From Bdellovibrionales bacterium (GTDB lineage Bacteria; Bdellovibrionota; Bdellovibrionia; Bdellovibrionales; UBA1609), in NCBI GenBank assembly GCA_007128005.1, contig SKYF01000067.1:1-45429 (forward strand): 45,429 bases of DNA, read 5' to 3'. The translations under genes and the position numbers were made by a program. Positions within the stretch are counted from its first letter, which is position 1; each line of letters starts with the position of its first letter. Of the stretch, positions 16,509-24,531 are shown one piece after another. A model generated the notes under the pieces. It did no database searches. It worked only from the letters and a program-made list of their open reading frames with translations, and was not told the DNA's origin.

Positions 16509-16973
16509 ATGAGCTCATCAGTTCAGCTTAACGACAGTCAGTTTAACAAGTGGAAGACTCTAGTGGCCTTGGCTCATGTGGATGGGCAGGTTTGCCAGCT
16601 GGAGAGAAACTTTGTGCGGGACAGTTTGGAAAAAAGAAAGGTGAATCCTGAGCAGGTGGAACTTATCATGCAGGGCTTTGAGACAGCTGAGCCTGCCGGG
16701 GAGTTGTTTGAAAAGATCACCGATCCTCGGGATAGGGCCACCCTCTTGTATCTGGCCAGGCTGATGTTTTTGTCCAACAACGAGAGCTTTTGTGATTATG
16801 AGAAGCTCTACTATGAAAAATTTAAATCCAAACACATGTCCACAATCAATCTAGGTGAGCTTGTCAGTCAGGTGGGCAAAGTGGAAGCTGAGTTTGCGGT
16901 CAGGGATGATGGGATAAAGAGGGGGTCGAAGCCCTTTCGGATTTTCTCCAGTTTCGTTGAGAAAATATTCTGA
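16509..16973 (+). CDS. TerB-like helical protein
   Basis: A 154-residue soluble protein. Residues 13-40 (KTLVALAHVDGQVCQLERNFVRDSL) follow the TerB-like pattern, where a helix ending in DG is followed by a short loop and E-x-x-x-(I/V). In TerB-fold proteins this acidic region can bind metal. The second half, with LYLARLMFLSN and EKLYYEKF, is also helical. No tellurite-resistance genes are nearby, so only the fold is suggested. ATG 16509 was preferred because the promoter -10 lies downstream of the alternative start; the ribosome-binding region is a run of seven G followed by CAGG. Confidence 0.55.
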   Translation: MSSSVQLNDSQFNKWKTLVALAHVDGQVCQLERNFVRDSLEKRKVNPEQVELIMQGFETAEPAGELFEKITDPRDRATLLYLARLMFLSNNESFCDYEKLYYEKFKSKHMSTINLGELVSQVGKVEAEFAVRDDGIKRGSKPFRIFSSFVEKIF

Positions 16974-16994
16974 GTGAAATTTTTGGCTCCAGGC

Positions 16995-17023
16995 TTGACT
17001 CCATGCCTTTTGCTGCGTAGTTT
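16995..17023 (+). promoter_or_regulatory. candidate promoter of the initiator tRNA gene
   Basis: TTGACT (16995-17000), 17-base spacer, TAGTTT (17018-17023), giving an inferred start near 17030, about 30 bases upstream of the tRNA 5' end. Confidence 0.45.
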
Positions 17024-17059
17024 GGCCCCAGTTCAACCATTTATGGCATTCACTTATGA

Positions 17060-17136
<77 letters not shown>

Positions 17137-17140
17137 ACTT

Positions 17141-18064
17141 CTAAACTATTTCTGCTTGAAGCGGGCTGTCCCAGCCCATCTGGGCGCGAAACATTCCCTG
17201 TGTATTGAAGAGCATGGCAGAGTTTCCCCGGGCATTAATGGCAATCAGTCCTCCTGAACCTCCGTGGGCCTTGAGATCATCTAAACTTGTTTGGCAGGCC
17301 TCACTTAAGCTGGCTCCGGATTTGACAAGTAGGTGAGTGTAAAAACAGGAGTTCCTCTGAATAAAAACATCTCCCGTGCCTGTGGCACTGAGAGCACAGG
17401 TTTGATTGTCGGCATAGGTTCCGGCTCCGACAATGGCCGAATCAGAAACCCGGCCAGGCAGCTTTCCCGTCAATCCCCCTGTTGAGGTGGCTGCGGCGAG
17501 GTTTCCCAGAAGATCCAGGGCCACGGCTCCCACCGTCTGTCCTCCGTGATCCAAACTCATTTGACCCTTTTGCAAAAACTCCTGGTACTGGCGCTTTCTG
17601 AGGTCAGTGTTGAAGTGTTCAGGAGGAACCCTTTTCAGTTGGGGCCAGCGGTCGGCAAAGCTCTCAGCTCCGCCTCCTGCCAGAAGGCTGTGAGAGCCCT
17701 TTTCCAGTAAGATAAGGGCCAGCTCTACGGGGTTTTTGACCCTGGTCAATCCGCTCACTCCAGCTCCCTTTTGCTGGAGGCCGCACATAACAGATGCATC
17801 CAGCTCATGGCCACCCTGGGAGTGGTAGACAGCCCCTCGTCCGGCATTAAAAAGGGGGTTGTCTTCAAGATCTCTAACAGCAATGGTCGCCGCCTGTAGG
17901 GCAGTTGCTCCTTGAAGCAAAGCCTCGGCTCCAAGTTGTGCTGCTTGTTCAAGGCCATTTAGGTAAGTTTGCTTCTCTTCAGGACTAAAACGATCTGGTT
18001 GGATAGCGCCTGCTCCACCGTGGACGAGAATCTTCCAGGGTTTAGAGCTTTGAGCAGATGACAT
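17141..18064 (-). CDS. iaaA: isoaspartyl peptidase / type III L-asparaginase
   Basis: An Ntn-hydrolase that self-cleaves into alpha and beta subunits and hydrolyses isoaspartyl dipeptides and L-asparagine. The 307-residue protein has ILVHGGAGAI at its N-terminus, NPLFNAGRGAVY in the alpha subunit, and the autocleavage site HGGQTVGAVALD, where the Thr of QTVGAVA becomes the N-terminal nucleophile. GRVSDSAIVGAGTYADN (substrate pocket) and ALSATGTGD follow. One deviation is seen: the residue before the nucleophile is Gln in a GGQ-T context, where G-x-G/D-T is usual. The start at 18064 is ATG; a TTG 6 bases upstream is possible. It overlaps the end of the upstream small secreted-protein gene by 23 bases, so the two are coupled. 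Confidence 0.9.
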   Translation of the reverse strand: MSSAQSSKPWKILVHGGAGAIQPDRFSPEEKQTYLNGLEQAAQLGAEALLQGATALQAATIAVRDLEDNPLFNAGRGAVYHSQGGHELDASVMCGLQQKGAGVSGLTRVKNPVELALILLEKGSHSLLAGGGAESFADRWPQLKRVPPEHFNTDLRKRQYQEFLQKGQMSLDHGGQTVGAVALDLLGNLAAATSTGGLTGKLPGRVSDSAIVGAGTYADNQTCALSATGTGDVFIQRNSCFYTHLLVKSGASLSEACQTSLDDLKAHGGSGGLIAINARGNSAMLFNTQGMFRAQMGWDSPLQAEIV

Positions 18065-18392
18065 CGGCAAATAAGTCTGTGTTCAGCGTCAGGCCAATCA
18101 ATTGGGCATCACTGTCGACCCGGGCGGAGCTGACTGCAGCCGCCTGTCTGCCGGTGAGAAGAGTCAATTCGAGGACGCCATAGCCATCGATGTTTTCAGA
18201 AGAGAGGGCTAGACTCCAGGCTCCACGATTCCTGTCATTCGAGCCAAAGTGAACAGGATTGCCGTTGATCTCAAGATGAAGGATCTCTGGAGCTCTGCTA
18301 GAAGTGGTTGTGGCATAAAGGAAACACTGAAAATCGCTGGCCTTGGCCACCCCCGACAGTCCCAATGCCAAAAAAATAAATAAAGATTTCAT
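18042..18392 (-). CDS. small secreted protein of unknown function
   Basis: No family recognised. The 116-residue product has a short signal peptide (MKSLFIFLALGLSGVAKA, with cleavage after KAS or AKA). The mature chain of about 97 residues has two Cys residues, one near each end (FQCFLY and DVICSKL), likely a disulfide. Start ATG 18392 was chosen because the frame further upstream is the shadow of the tRNA-Ala gene. Just before the start codon the message reads nine A, nine G and T, so the ribosome-binding site is a homopolymeric G tract. It is cotranscribed with the asparaginase gene it overlaps, and possibly with the tRNA. Confidence 0.6.
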   Translation of the reverse strand: MKSLFIFLALGLSGVAKASDFQCFLYATTTSSRAPEILHLEINGNPVHFGSNDRNRGAWSLALSSENIDGYGVLELTLLTGRQAAAVSSARVDSDAQLIGLTLNTDLFADVICSKL

Positions 18393-18460
18393 ACCCCCCC
18401 CCTTTTTTTTTCTTTGCTGAACCCCTTTCACCACACTGATTGAGTTAGGATGAACTTGAA

Positions 18461-18536
18461 TGGTGGACCTGACAGGGATCGAACCTGCGACCTTTTGGCT
18501 GCCAGCCAAATGCTCTCCCAGCTGAGCTACAGGCCC
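18461..18536 (-). tRNA. tRNA-Ala(GGC)
   Basis: A 76-base tRNA on the minus strand with encoded CCA. Acceptor stem GGGCCTG pairs with CAGGTCC (one G:T pair). The D arm is GCTC/GAGC. The anticodon stem TTTGG/CCAAA encloses loop CTGGCAG, giving anticodon GGC (plus-strand 18501-18503). The T arm is GCAGG TTCGATC CCTGT. The small secreted-protein gene begins 68 bases downstream. Confidence 0.97.
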
Positions 18537-18553
18537 ACGGAGTTCAGGCCCCG

Positions 18554-18582
18554 TTCTTAGCTTTGATCCTCAGAGGTGGCAA
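18554..18582 (-). promoter_or_regulatory. candidate promoter of tRNA-Ala
   Basis: On the minus strand TTGCCA (18577-18582), 17-base spacer, TAAGAA (18554-18559). The inferred start lies about 10 bases upstream of the mature tRNA 5' end. Confidence 0.45.
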
Positions 18583-18649
18583 GGAAAAAAATTCTTGAAA
18601 ATCAAAGCCCTTAGGGGGTTAATAGGCCTCTAAAGGGAGGGTGCTTGTT

Positions 18650-19189
18650 ATGCGATATCAATTCAGATCAGGTCGCTTATTCAAAGCGATTCGGGGCTTT
18701 TTGTTGGCAGCGACTCTGCTGGGTGTTGGCCTTGTGACAGTTGAAAGCCAAGCCAAGGATCTCACTCATCGACTCGGGCTGGGCTTCACTGACCAATTTA
18801 GCATTCAGGGGAGCCTGCCTAGTATTGCTGTGCGTTACTACCCTGCTCGGGACTTGGGGATTGCGGCCTCTTTAGGGGTGGACACGCAAAAAAACAGCTC
18901 TCGCTTTGGCTTTATGGCCAAGGTGTTTCGAGTGATTTTTGTTGAGGACAATATGAACTTCTACATGGGTGCAGGAGTGGGACTGATCAGTCAAGAGACC
19001 CCCGGAAATAACAATGACTCTGGCTTTGAACTCAATGGCTTTGCTGGGGGGGAATTCTTCTTCTCCGGTCTGGAGAGCTTGGGGTTTAATTTTGAGTTGG
19101 GAATTGGCGTGACATCCATTTCCAGCGAGGTGAGATTTCGGACTTTAGGTGATCACCCCTTTCGTGCAGGAGTCACCTTTTACTTCTAA
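18650..19189 (+). CDS. predicted outer-membrane beta-barrel protein
   Basis: A 179-residue exported protein with a signal peptide (a hydrophobic stretch FLLAATLLGVGLVTV, cleaved after ESQAKA-like residues near 38). The mature sequence alternates polar and hydrophobic residues in strands such as SIAVRYYPARDLGIAASL, MNFYMGAGVGLIS and FNFELGIGVTSIS. It ends in GVTFYF, and a C-terminal aromatic residue is the classic assembly signal for Gram-negative outer-membrane barrels. An eight-stranded OmpA/OmpW-size barrel would fit the length. Start ATG 18650 has AAGGGAGG 9 bases upstream; a GTG at 18641 would have no spacing. Function unknown. Confidence 0.65.
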   Translation: MRYQFRSGRLFKAIRGFLLAATLLGVGLVTVESQAKDLTHRLGLGFTDQFSIQGSLPSIAVRYYPARDLGIAASLGVDTQKNSSRFGFMAKVFRVIFVEDNMNFYMGAGVGLISQETPGNNNDSGFELNGFAGGEFFFSGLESLGFNFELGIGVTSISSEVRFRTLGDHPFRAGVTFYF

Positions 19190-19219
19190 GGCCAAATATA
19201 TTTTAAGGAGAGATTCTCT

Positions 19220-19600
19220 ATGGAAAAGAAAGTTGTTTACACTCAAAGGGCTCCTGAGCCAGTGGGTCCCTATTCACAGGCAGTTTTTTTAGGCGACATA
19301 TTGTTTTGCTCGGGACAAATCCCCCTTGATGCCGCCTCCGGAGAGGTTTTTACCGGAGACATACAAGAGCAGACTCGGCGAGTGATGGCCAATATCAAAG
19401 AGGTATTGGCCGCAGCTGAATTGGACTTTTCTCATATTGTGAAAACCACAATTTTCCTCACCGACATGGCCGATTTTGCCAGGGTCAATGAGGTCTATGC
19501 CACTTACTTTAAAGACGCCCCCCCAGCCCGCTCAACTGTTCAGGTCTCGGCTCTGCCTAAGGGGGTCAATGTGGAGATTGAAGTGATTGCTGCGCGCTAG
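19220..19600 (+). CDS. ridA: RidA family enamine/imine deaminase
   Basis: RidA hydrolyses reactive 2-aminoacrylate-type enamines released by PLP enzymes, protecting them from damage. The 126-residue protein has every family landmark: PEPVGPYSQAV at the N-terminus, LFCSGQIPLD, a VKTTIFLTDMADFARVNEVY strand-helix, and PPARSTVQVSALPKG with the substrate-binding Arg of ARSTV. The C-terminus EIEVIAAR matches. Start ATG 19220 follows AAGGAGAG. Its last codons overlap the DUF218 gene by 14 bases. Confidence 0.95.
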   Translation: MEKKVVYTQRAPEPVGPYSQAVFLGDILFCSGQIPLDAASGEVFTGDIQEQTRRVMANIKEVLAAAELDFSHIVKTTIFLTDMADFARVNEVYATYFKDAPPARSTVQVSALPKGVNVEIEVIAAR

Positions 19601-20168
19601 GAGTTGGGGAATTAAAAGTCTGTTGGTCTGGGGACTGCTGCTCTCCATCATGGGTGGAGGGGGGCTGTGGTTCTATCAGGAAATGAAACGGGTCAAGGCG
19701 ACACCGATCACTGCCTGGACTCAGGACCACAGGGCCGACTGTGCCGTGGTGCTCACAGGTGGTCCCAACCGTGTGCGAGAGGGCTTGGACTTATTGGCCC
19801 AAGGGGCCGTTAGAAAGCTCATCATCGCCGGTGTGCATCCCAGATCCACTTTTGTGGAGATCTTTCCCCAGTGGCCCTACTATCCCATGGTCCGAGAGGA
19901 AGATGTGATTTTAGAAAGACGCTCTGCCACTACCTATGGAAATGCCCAGCAGGCACAGCCCTTGGTCGAGGCCCTCCACTGTCGGGACCTTATCTTGGTG
20001 ACTTCAAACCTACATATGTACAGGTCTTACAGGACATTTCGTGCCATCTTTGCTCAGGACTTCACCATACATCAAAGATCCGTGGTGACGGGCCGCTTTC
20101 AACCGGCCTTTTCAGACCTAAGTTTAGAAACAGTGAAGTCCATGTTTTACTCCCTGTTTGCCTACTGA
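19587..20168 (+). CDS. DUF218 (YdcF/SanA-like) membrane-anchored protein
   Basis: A 193-residue protein with one N-terminal membrane segment (LLVWGLLLSIMGGGGLWFY) followed by a Rossmann-like DUF218 domain. CAVVLTGGPNRVREGLDLLAQG is the usual first strand and glycine turn. RSATTYGNAQQAQPLV is the conserved (E/D/R)-x-x-(S/A)-x-(T/N)-T-x-x-N helix. LILVTSNLHMYRSYRTF is the (V/I)-T-(S/D)-x-x-H-(M/L)-x-R motif. Related proteins act at the envelope, for example SanA in vancomycin resistance and ElyC in undecaprenyl-phosphate metabolism. The TTG start at 19587 overlaps ridA by 14 bases, indicating coupling. It precedes the Mla-type genes by 21 bases, which suits an envelope role. Confidence 0.82.
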   Translation: MLRARSWGIKSLLVWGLLLSIMGGGGLWFYQEMKRVKATPITAWTQDHRADCAVVLTGGPNRVREGLDLLAQGAVRKLIIAGVHPRSTFVEIFPQWPYYPMVREEDVILERRSATTYGNAQQAQPLVEALHCRDLILVTSNLHMYRSYRTFRAIFAQDFTIHQRSVVTGRFQPAFSDLSLETVKSMFYSLFAY

Positions 20169-20189
20169 GAAACTGCCGAAAAGCCAACT

Positions 20190-21032
20190 ATGGCAACCAG
20201 AGTGGTTAACGGCTTTTGGCATTATATAGAGTCTTGGGGGGCCTCTGTCCTCAACCAGATCTTCTACACCCTTCAGGTGTTGGCCATGGTCTATTTGGCC
20301 TTCAGGGCCACCATTGTGGATCGAGCTCAGGGGTTCCGCACGATAGTCAGTGTGATTTCAGCTCAGATCTATTTCACCGGATGGCAGGCCATGCCCCTGA
20401 TCTCCATTTTGGCTTTGGCCTCGGGAAGTCTGGTGATCATGCAGTCCTCTTTTCAGCTCAGCTTTTTTGGCGGTCATGAGATGATCGGCCAGCTCCTGGT
20501 GATTGTGATTGTGCGGGAGTTGGCTCCCCTGTTGACGGCCCTTCTAGTGATCGCCAGGTCGGGGACCGCAGTGGCCTCTGAGGTGGGAAATATGAAGGCC
20601 AATCGCGAAATTGAGGCCCTTGAAGTCATGGGAATCAATCCTTTGAGCTATATTGTATTTCCACGTCTGGTGGGTGGGATTGTGAGCCTGCTGTGTCTGT
20701 CGTTTTATTTTACACTGATTGCTTTGATGGGTGGGTTTCTGGTGACAAAATTCACCCACGATCTGCCCTTTAGTTTTTACACCGAGTCACTGGCGGCTGC
20801 CGTTGCACAGGAAGACATCTTTCTCTTTTTGCTTAAGAACACCTTTGGTGGAGCAATTATATTTACCATCTGCTGCTACCAGGGATTGCTCGTAAAACAA
20901 AGTCCCCATGAGGTCCCTCAGGTCACAACGAAGGCCGTTGTGAATAGCATTATCTATGTGACCGTTTTTAACCTTGGAGTGAGCTTGTGGTTTTATCTCA
21001 ATCAACTCAGTCGGATGGGAGGGCTGTGGTGA
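20190..21032 (+). CDS. mlaE: MlaE-family lipid transport permease
   Basis: The membrane permease of the MCE/Mla ABC transporter, which moves phospholipids between the membranes. The 280-residue protein has five to six hydrophobic helices and the MlaE signature: a region ending in MQSSFQLSFFGG, then REL-A-PLLTALLVIARSGTAVASEVGNMKANREIEALEVMGINPL, a nearly unbroken match to the family's core. The coupling-helix segment contacts the ATPase. Start is ATG 20190 without an obvious ribosome-binding site. It overlaps mlaF by 4 bases (GTGA). Direction of transport cannot be read from sequence. Confidence 0.93.
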   Translation: MATRVVNGFWHYIESWGASVLNQIFYTLQVLAMVYLAFRATIVDRAQGFRTIVSVISAQIYFTGWQAMPLISILALASGSLVIMQSSFQLSFFGGHEMIGQLLVIVIVRELAPLLTALLVIARSGTAVASEVGNMKANREIEALEVMGINPLSYIVFPRLVGGIVSLLCLSFYFTLIALMGGFLVTKFTHDLPFSFYTESLAAAVAQEDIFLFLLKNTFGGAIIFTICCYQGLLVKQSPHEVPQVTTKAVVNSIIYVTVFNLGVSLWFYLNQLSRMGGLW

Positions 21033-21715
21033 TCCAAAGAGCATCCATCCATGAGCTGCGTTTTTCGGCAATGAGCTTTGGGTTTGACCCAAGTCAGAGG
21101 ATTTTGTCTGAGGTGGACTTTTCTTTCCCTCAAAATCAGGTTGCCAAGATTGACTCTCCCGCAGGAGCCGGAAAATCCACTTTGCTCAAACTCCTGTGTG
21201 GCCTCTGTCATCCCTGCTCAGGGGACTTTTTAATCAATGGCCAATCAGTGAACCAGATGAGCTTTGCTGAATTTGTCCCCTATCGCCTCAACCTTGGTTA
21301 TGCCTTTGACCTCGGGGGGCTTTTGAACAACAGAACGCTCAGAGAGAATGTGGAGCTCCCCATGCTCTATCATGGACTCTATCCCACCCAGGACATCCAA
21401 GCCCGAGTGGATCTGTGGTTTGAGCGCTTTGGCTTAACCAGTGTGCAACACGAGCGACCCTCGGCCGTGTCCGGAGGTCGGAGAAAGGTCGCTTGTCTGA
21501 TTCGGGCACTTATCCATGAGCCAGAAGTCCTTCTCTTGGATGAACCCACGGTTGGTTTGGCCGAGAATTTGGTGGAAGAGCTGACCTCAGAAGTGAGAAG
21601 GCGACGGGATCAAGGGTCCCTTAAGTATATATTCGTGGTTTCCAGCGACGAACGGCTTCAGCAGGGTAATTTTTTTGAGACAAGAATTTGCATTCAAGGG
21701 GGTGGCTTAAAGTGA
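21029..21715 (+). CDS. mlaF: MlaF-like ABC ATPase with non-consensus nucleotide-site motifs
   Basis: This is the ATPase partner of MlaE by position and by overall ABC layout (228 residues). The motifs are altered in four places. Walker A reads DSPAGAGKST, with Ser where the first Gly is expected. The Q-loop region reads GYAFDLGG, with Asp in the Gln position. The signature is VSGGR instead of LSGGQ. The switch region reads FVVSSDE, with Ser in the place of the His. The Walker B strand VLLLDEPT with its catalytic Glu is intact, as is the GKS core. GTG 21029 was chosen, with GGGAGGG 5 bases upstream, overlapping the mlaE stop; in turn it overlaps mlaD by 4 bases. ATP binding is likely, but efficient hydrolysis is open. 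Confidence 0.87.
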   Translation: MIQRASIHELRFSAMSFGFDPSQRILSEVDFSFPQNQVAKIDSPAGAGKSTLLKLLCGLCHPCSGDFLINGQSVNQMSFAEFVPYRLNLGYAFDLGGLLNNRTLRENVELPMLYHGLYPTQDIQARVDLWFERFGLTSVQHERPSAVSGGRRKVACLIRALIHEPEVLLLDEPTVGLAENLVEELTSEVRRRRDQGSLKYIFVVSSDERLQQGNFFETRICIQGGGLK

Positions 21716-22704
21716 AAGTTAAGCTCAGTCATTTTGAAAAAGTAGCAGGGCTATTTGTATTGGCCGCACTTGTAGGCTCGGTGGTCGTGAGCGTAGGGCT
21801 TGCTGTGAAGAAGGGGTGGTTTTCTGCAAAAATCCATTACGTCCTGATCACTCCCTCTGCCGAGGGGTTAAGGGCAGGGACAGCGGTTCAGATATCTGGG
21901 CTTCGCGCAGGGCAAGTGACAGATGTGGAACTGATTTCAGCCAATGAAGTTCACATCCATTTTTTTGTGTTTTCCAACTTTGAAAATCAACTCCGCGAAG
22001 ACAGCGAGATTCGAGTTATCCGACCCTTTGTGATCGGTGAAAAGGTCATTGACATCACGGTTGGAGATATCAGTTTACCCAAAATTAAGGAGGGGTCCGT
22101 CCTTCAAGTAGAGGCCGGCTTTGATATTATGGACTTGGTCAGTGGAAGGCGGCTTGCACCATTTTTGGGCACAATGGAAAGGCTGACCGAGAATTTGGTG
22201 GTGGTTGCGGAGTCCTTTGCCGATCCGGAGCGAACCCAGGCTCTGATAAAAATGTTTGATACCATGGAGCCCCTGTTTCGCAATCTCAATGAGATGTCTG
22301 TTGAGGTCATCCATGCCACCAAGTCCGTCAATCAGCAAAAGCGCCTTGAGAGGGTCTTTGACAATATGATTTTGCTGACCCAGGAAATGAACAAGGTGCT
22401 ACCAGCCTTCAACGAGGAGATGCCCGACATGGGGCCTCAGCTCGCCCAGATTTTGCGCAACCTCAATGTCCTGACTGAGGAATTCCAAAAGCTCACCCCT
22501 GTCCTGACCACCATTGCCCCTACCATTCCTCGCGCCAGTCAGCGCGCCGTTGAGGCTTTGGATGAGACTGTGGTGACCTTAAAGGCTCTGCAGCGCACCT
22601 TTCTTTTGCGCAGCAGTGTGCGTGAGGTCTTAAAAGAAGAAGAGGAAAGAGACAGTCAAATCGAAGAGGGGAGTTCACTGCGTGAGCCAGCCTCTGAAGA
22701 CTGA
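21712..22704 (+). CDS. mlaD: MCE-domain substrate-binding protein MlaD
   Basis: MlaD-type proteins sit in the inner membrane and form a hexameric ring that carries phospholipid. The 330-residue protein has an N-terminal membrane helix (VAGLFVLAALVGSVVVSVGLAV), then an MCE domain (about residues 38-120) with the hallmark GLRAGTAVQISGLRAGQVTDVEL. The C-terminal 200 residues are helical and amphipathic (for example LRNLNVLTEEFQKLTPVLTT), predicted to extend as a coiled-coil stalk across the periplasm. This is much longer than the 183-residue E. coli MlaD and closer to Mce proteins with tails. The GTG start at 21712 overlaps the mlaF stop; its own end overlaps the next gene by 23 bases. Confidence 0.9.
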   Translation: MKVKLSHFEKVAGLFVLAALVGSVVVSVGLAVKKGWFSAKIHYVLITPSAEGLRAGTAVQISGLRAGQVTDVELISANEVHIHFFVFSNFENQLREDSEIRVIRPFVIGEKVIDITVGDISLPKIKEGSVLQVEAGFDIMDLVSGRRLAPFLGTMERLTENLVVVAESFADPERTQALIKMFDTMEPLFRNLNEMSVEVIHATKSVNQQKRLERVFDNMILLTQEMNKVLPAFNEEMPDMGPQLAQILRNLNVLTEEFQKLTPVLTTIAPTIPRASQRAVEALDETVVTLKALQRTFLLRSSVREVLKEEEERDSQIEEGSSLREPASED

Positions 22705-23245
22705 CTTTTTCAAACCAGAACTGCTCGGTGGGAGCCTGAAGCCTGTGGCTGAGGATCTCATTCATTTGCGCGATCAAAGGGTGACCAGTTCCTGGCTTCA
22801 TAGCGATCATGGCGCCGATTTGATTTTGTGGTGGGATGAGCGGGGCAATCTCATTAAGCAGCATGTGAGCTTTTGGGGCCAAGTGGTGCAGTGGGATATT
22901 GTTCACGGCCTCAAGACAGGACTGGTCATTGAAAAGGAATCGGACAGCCCCCAGGAGATCTACCTGGGAGGCAAAGATAGCCCCGTCCACTTTGACTCTT
23001 CGGTGCAGAAAACCACTTTGGCCCAAGCGCTAGAGATCCTGTCTTTTGTCAAAGAGTTAGATGGGGAGGAGTTGGCTCAAGTGGTACGTAACTTCCTTGA
23101 GGCCCCCACCCTGAAGGACTTCAAGGACAGCGAGCTGCTCAGGCGCTTTGCTCCTGAGCGAGGCCTCAAGCGAGCTTTTAAGCGCTGGTGGAGGTCTTGG
23201 CACTTGAAGTTAAAGTTGCTGTTTTCTTGGTTTCCCCGCCGCTAA
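22682..23245 (+). CDS. unknown soluble protein in the Mla operon
   Basis: I do not recognise a family for this 187-residue protein. It has no signal peptide or membrane helix and is rich in charged and aromatic residues. The N-terminal half (DLILWWDERGNLIKQHVSFWGQVVQWDIV) looks like a small beta-sheet domain. The C-terminal end is highly basic (ERGLKRAFKRWWRSWHLK) and could be an amphipathic membrane- or nucleic-acid-binding helix. The GTG start at 22682 has GAGGGGAG 7 bases upstream and overlaps mlaD by 23 bases, so it is translated with the Mla complex and may be an accessory factor. Confidence 0.6.
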   Translation: MSQPLKTDFFKPELLGGSLKPVAEDLIHLRDQRVTSSWLHSDHGADLILWWDERGNLIKQHVSFWGQVVQWDIVHGLKTGLVIEKESDSPQEIYLGGKDSPVHFDSSVQKTTLAQALEILSFVKELDGEELAQVVRNFLEAPTLKDFKDSELLRRFAPERGLKRAFKRWWRSWHLKLKLLFSWFPRR

Positions 23246-23265
23246 GCTGTATATTTCCAGCCAAT

Positions 23266-24519
23266 ATGGGTTTTTATTGGCTATTCTTTCAGAGGTATTT
23301 TTTTTCTCCTCGCTCAGGGTCCCTGATTCGCACCATTGCTCGACTGTCCCTGGTGGGGATTTTGCTGTCGGTGGCAGCACTTGTCGTGGTCAGCAGTGTG
23401 ATGAATGGATTCAACCAATTGATTCGCCAGCGGTTATTGGCTGTAGAGCCCCATCTAGTGGTGGAGCACCCGAAAACAGCCGAGGAGCTTCAGGTCTTCA
23501 ACGACTGGATGGCTGATTTGAGATCCAGAGGAGGGCTTCAGGAAAGCTTTGAGATTCAAAGTCATGATGTCATTATCCGCACAGGAGAGGGGGCCTTTGG
23601 AGGGGCTGTCGCTAAAGCGGTGCTCGGGCATCAGATCAACCGCTACGTGGCTCGATTGGAAGGGGTGGAGCTGGGGGGCAGCTCACCCCCCACTGTTCCC
23701 ACCATGGAGGCGGATGTGCGGTCCTGGATGCGGCCTCAGGAGGTGATTCTAGGCCTAGACTTGGCCCGTACTCTTAGGGTGGTTGAGGGGGATCATATTT
23801 TAGTTCTGCCTCCAGAGGCTCTGCTCCTGCCAGCGGGGCAGGCGCCGCCTTATGAGAGGGTGAGGGTCAAGGCCAGGTTGAGTTCTCGGGAGTCTCAGGT
23901 GGACTCTCAAGTTCTTCTCTTTGTGCAGGGGGAGAGTCTGTTGAGTTTGAGGGAGTCGCCCTCTGAGCAGAGCTTCTGGGAGATATGGTTGAGGGATATA
24001 GATCAGGCCAAGAACGAAAAATCGACTTTGATGAAGGGAGGGCTTAAGGCAGAGACTTGGAGTGATAGAAACTCCAGTTTGTTTTTAGCGCTGCTCCTGG
24101 AAAAGACTGTAATGACGACTTTTCTTGCTCTGAGCGCGCTGATCACGGCTTTTTCTGTGATTGCGGTTTTAGTGTTGCTGATGGCACAGAAAAAACGCGA
24201 TATGGGAATGCTCATGGCCATGGGTATGGAGAGGCAGAGGCTGAGGAAAATGTTTACCTATTTGGGGCTGATGCTGTCCGGAGCGGGGCTTGTCTCTGGT
24301 CTTTTTTTGGGATTGGCCATCTCTCTGGTTCTGGACAGATACCCCTTGCCGGTTCTCCCTGATATCTATCAGGACAGCCACCTTCCGGCGGCCGTCGACT
24401 TCGGTCTTATCGGCTTTATTGTGGGTGGCATTTTGTTGATCACCACTGTGGGTTCTTTTTACCTCTCTCACAAGGGCTCAAAAATACTTCCAGCAGAGGC
24501 TTTGAGGTACCGAGAGTGA
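23266..24519 (+). CDS. LolC/LolE-family lipoprotein-releasing permease
   Basis: An ABC permease of the FtsX/MacB fold that detaches outer-membrane lipoproteins from the inner membrane. The 417-residue protein has an N-terminal membrane helix after the typical RYFFSPRSGSLIRTIARLS start, the SSVMNGF(N)QLIRQRLL motif characteristic of LolC/E, a large periplasmic domain (about residues 50-280), and three C-terminal helices including VLLMAQKKRDMGMLMAMGM, the coupling segment seen in LolC/E. Only one permease is present and no lolD ATPase is adjacent. This may be a homodimeric LolF-type permease, or its partners lie elsewhere. ATG 23266 has no strong ribosome-binding site but gives the family-typical N-terminus. 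Confidence 0.88.
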   Translation: MGFYWLFFQRYFFSPRSGSLIRTIARLSLVGILLSVAALVVVSSVMNGFNQLIRQRLLAVEPHLVVEHPKTAEELQVFNDWMADLRSRGGLQESFEIQSHDVIIRTGEGAFGGAVAKAVLGHQINRYVARLEGVELGGSSPPTVPTMEADVRSWMRPQEVILGLDLARTLRVVEGDHILVLPPEALLLPAGQAPPYERVRVKARLSSRESQVDSQVLLFVQGESLLSLRESPSEQSFWEIWLRDIDQAKNEKSTLMKGGLKAETWSDRNSSLFLALLLEKTVMTTFLALSALITAFSVIAVLVLLMAQKKRDMGMLMAMGMERQRLRKMFTYLGLMLSGAGLVSGLFLGLAISLVLDRYPLPVLPDIYQDSHLPAAVDFGLIGFIVGGILLITTVGSFYLSHKGSKILPAEALRYRE

Positions 24520-24531
24520 TTTCTTTTGAGC

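Noticed and set aside
18393-18509. N-terminal extension of the small secreted protein gene through the tRNA-Ala
   Set aside because: The extension translates the tRNA gene and lacks a signal peptide; MKSLFIFL at 18392 gives a proper export signal.
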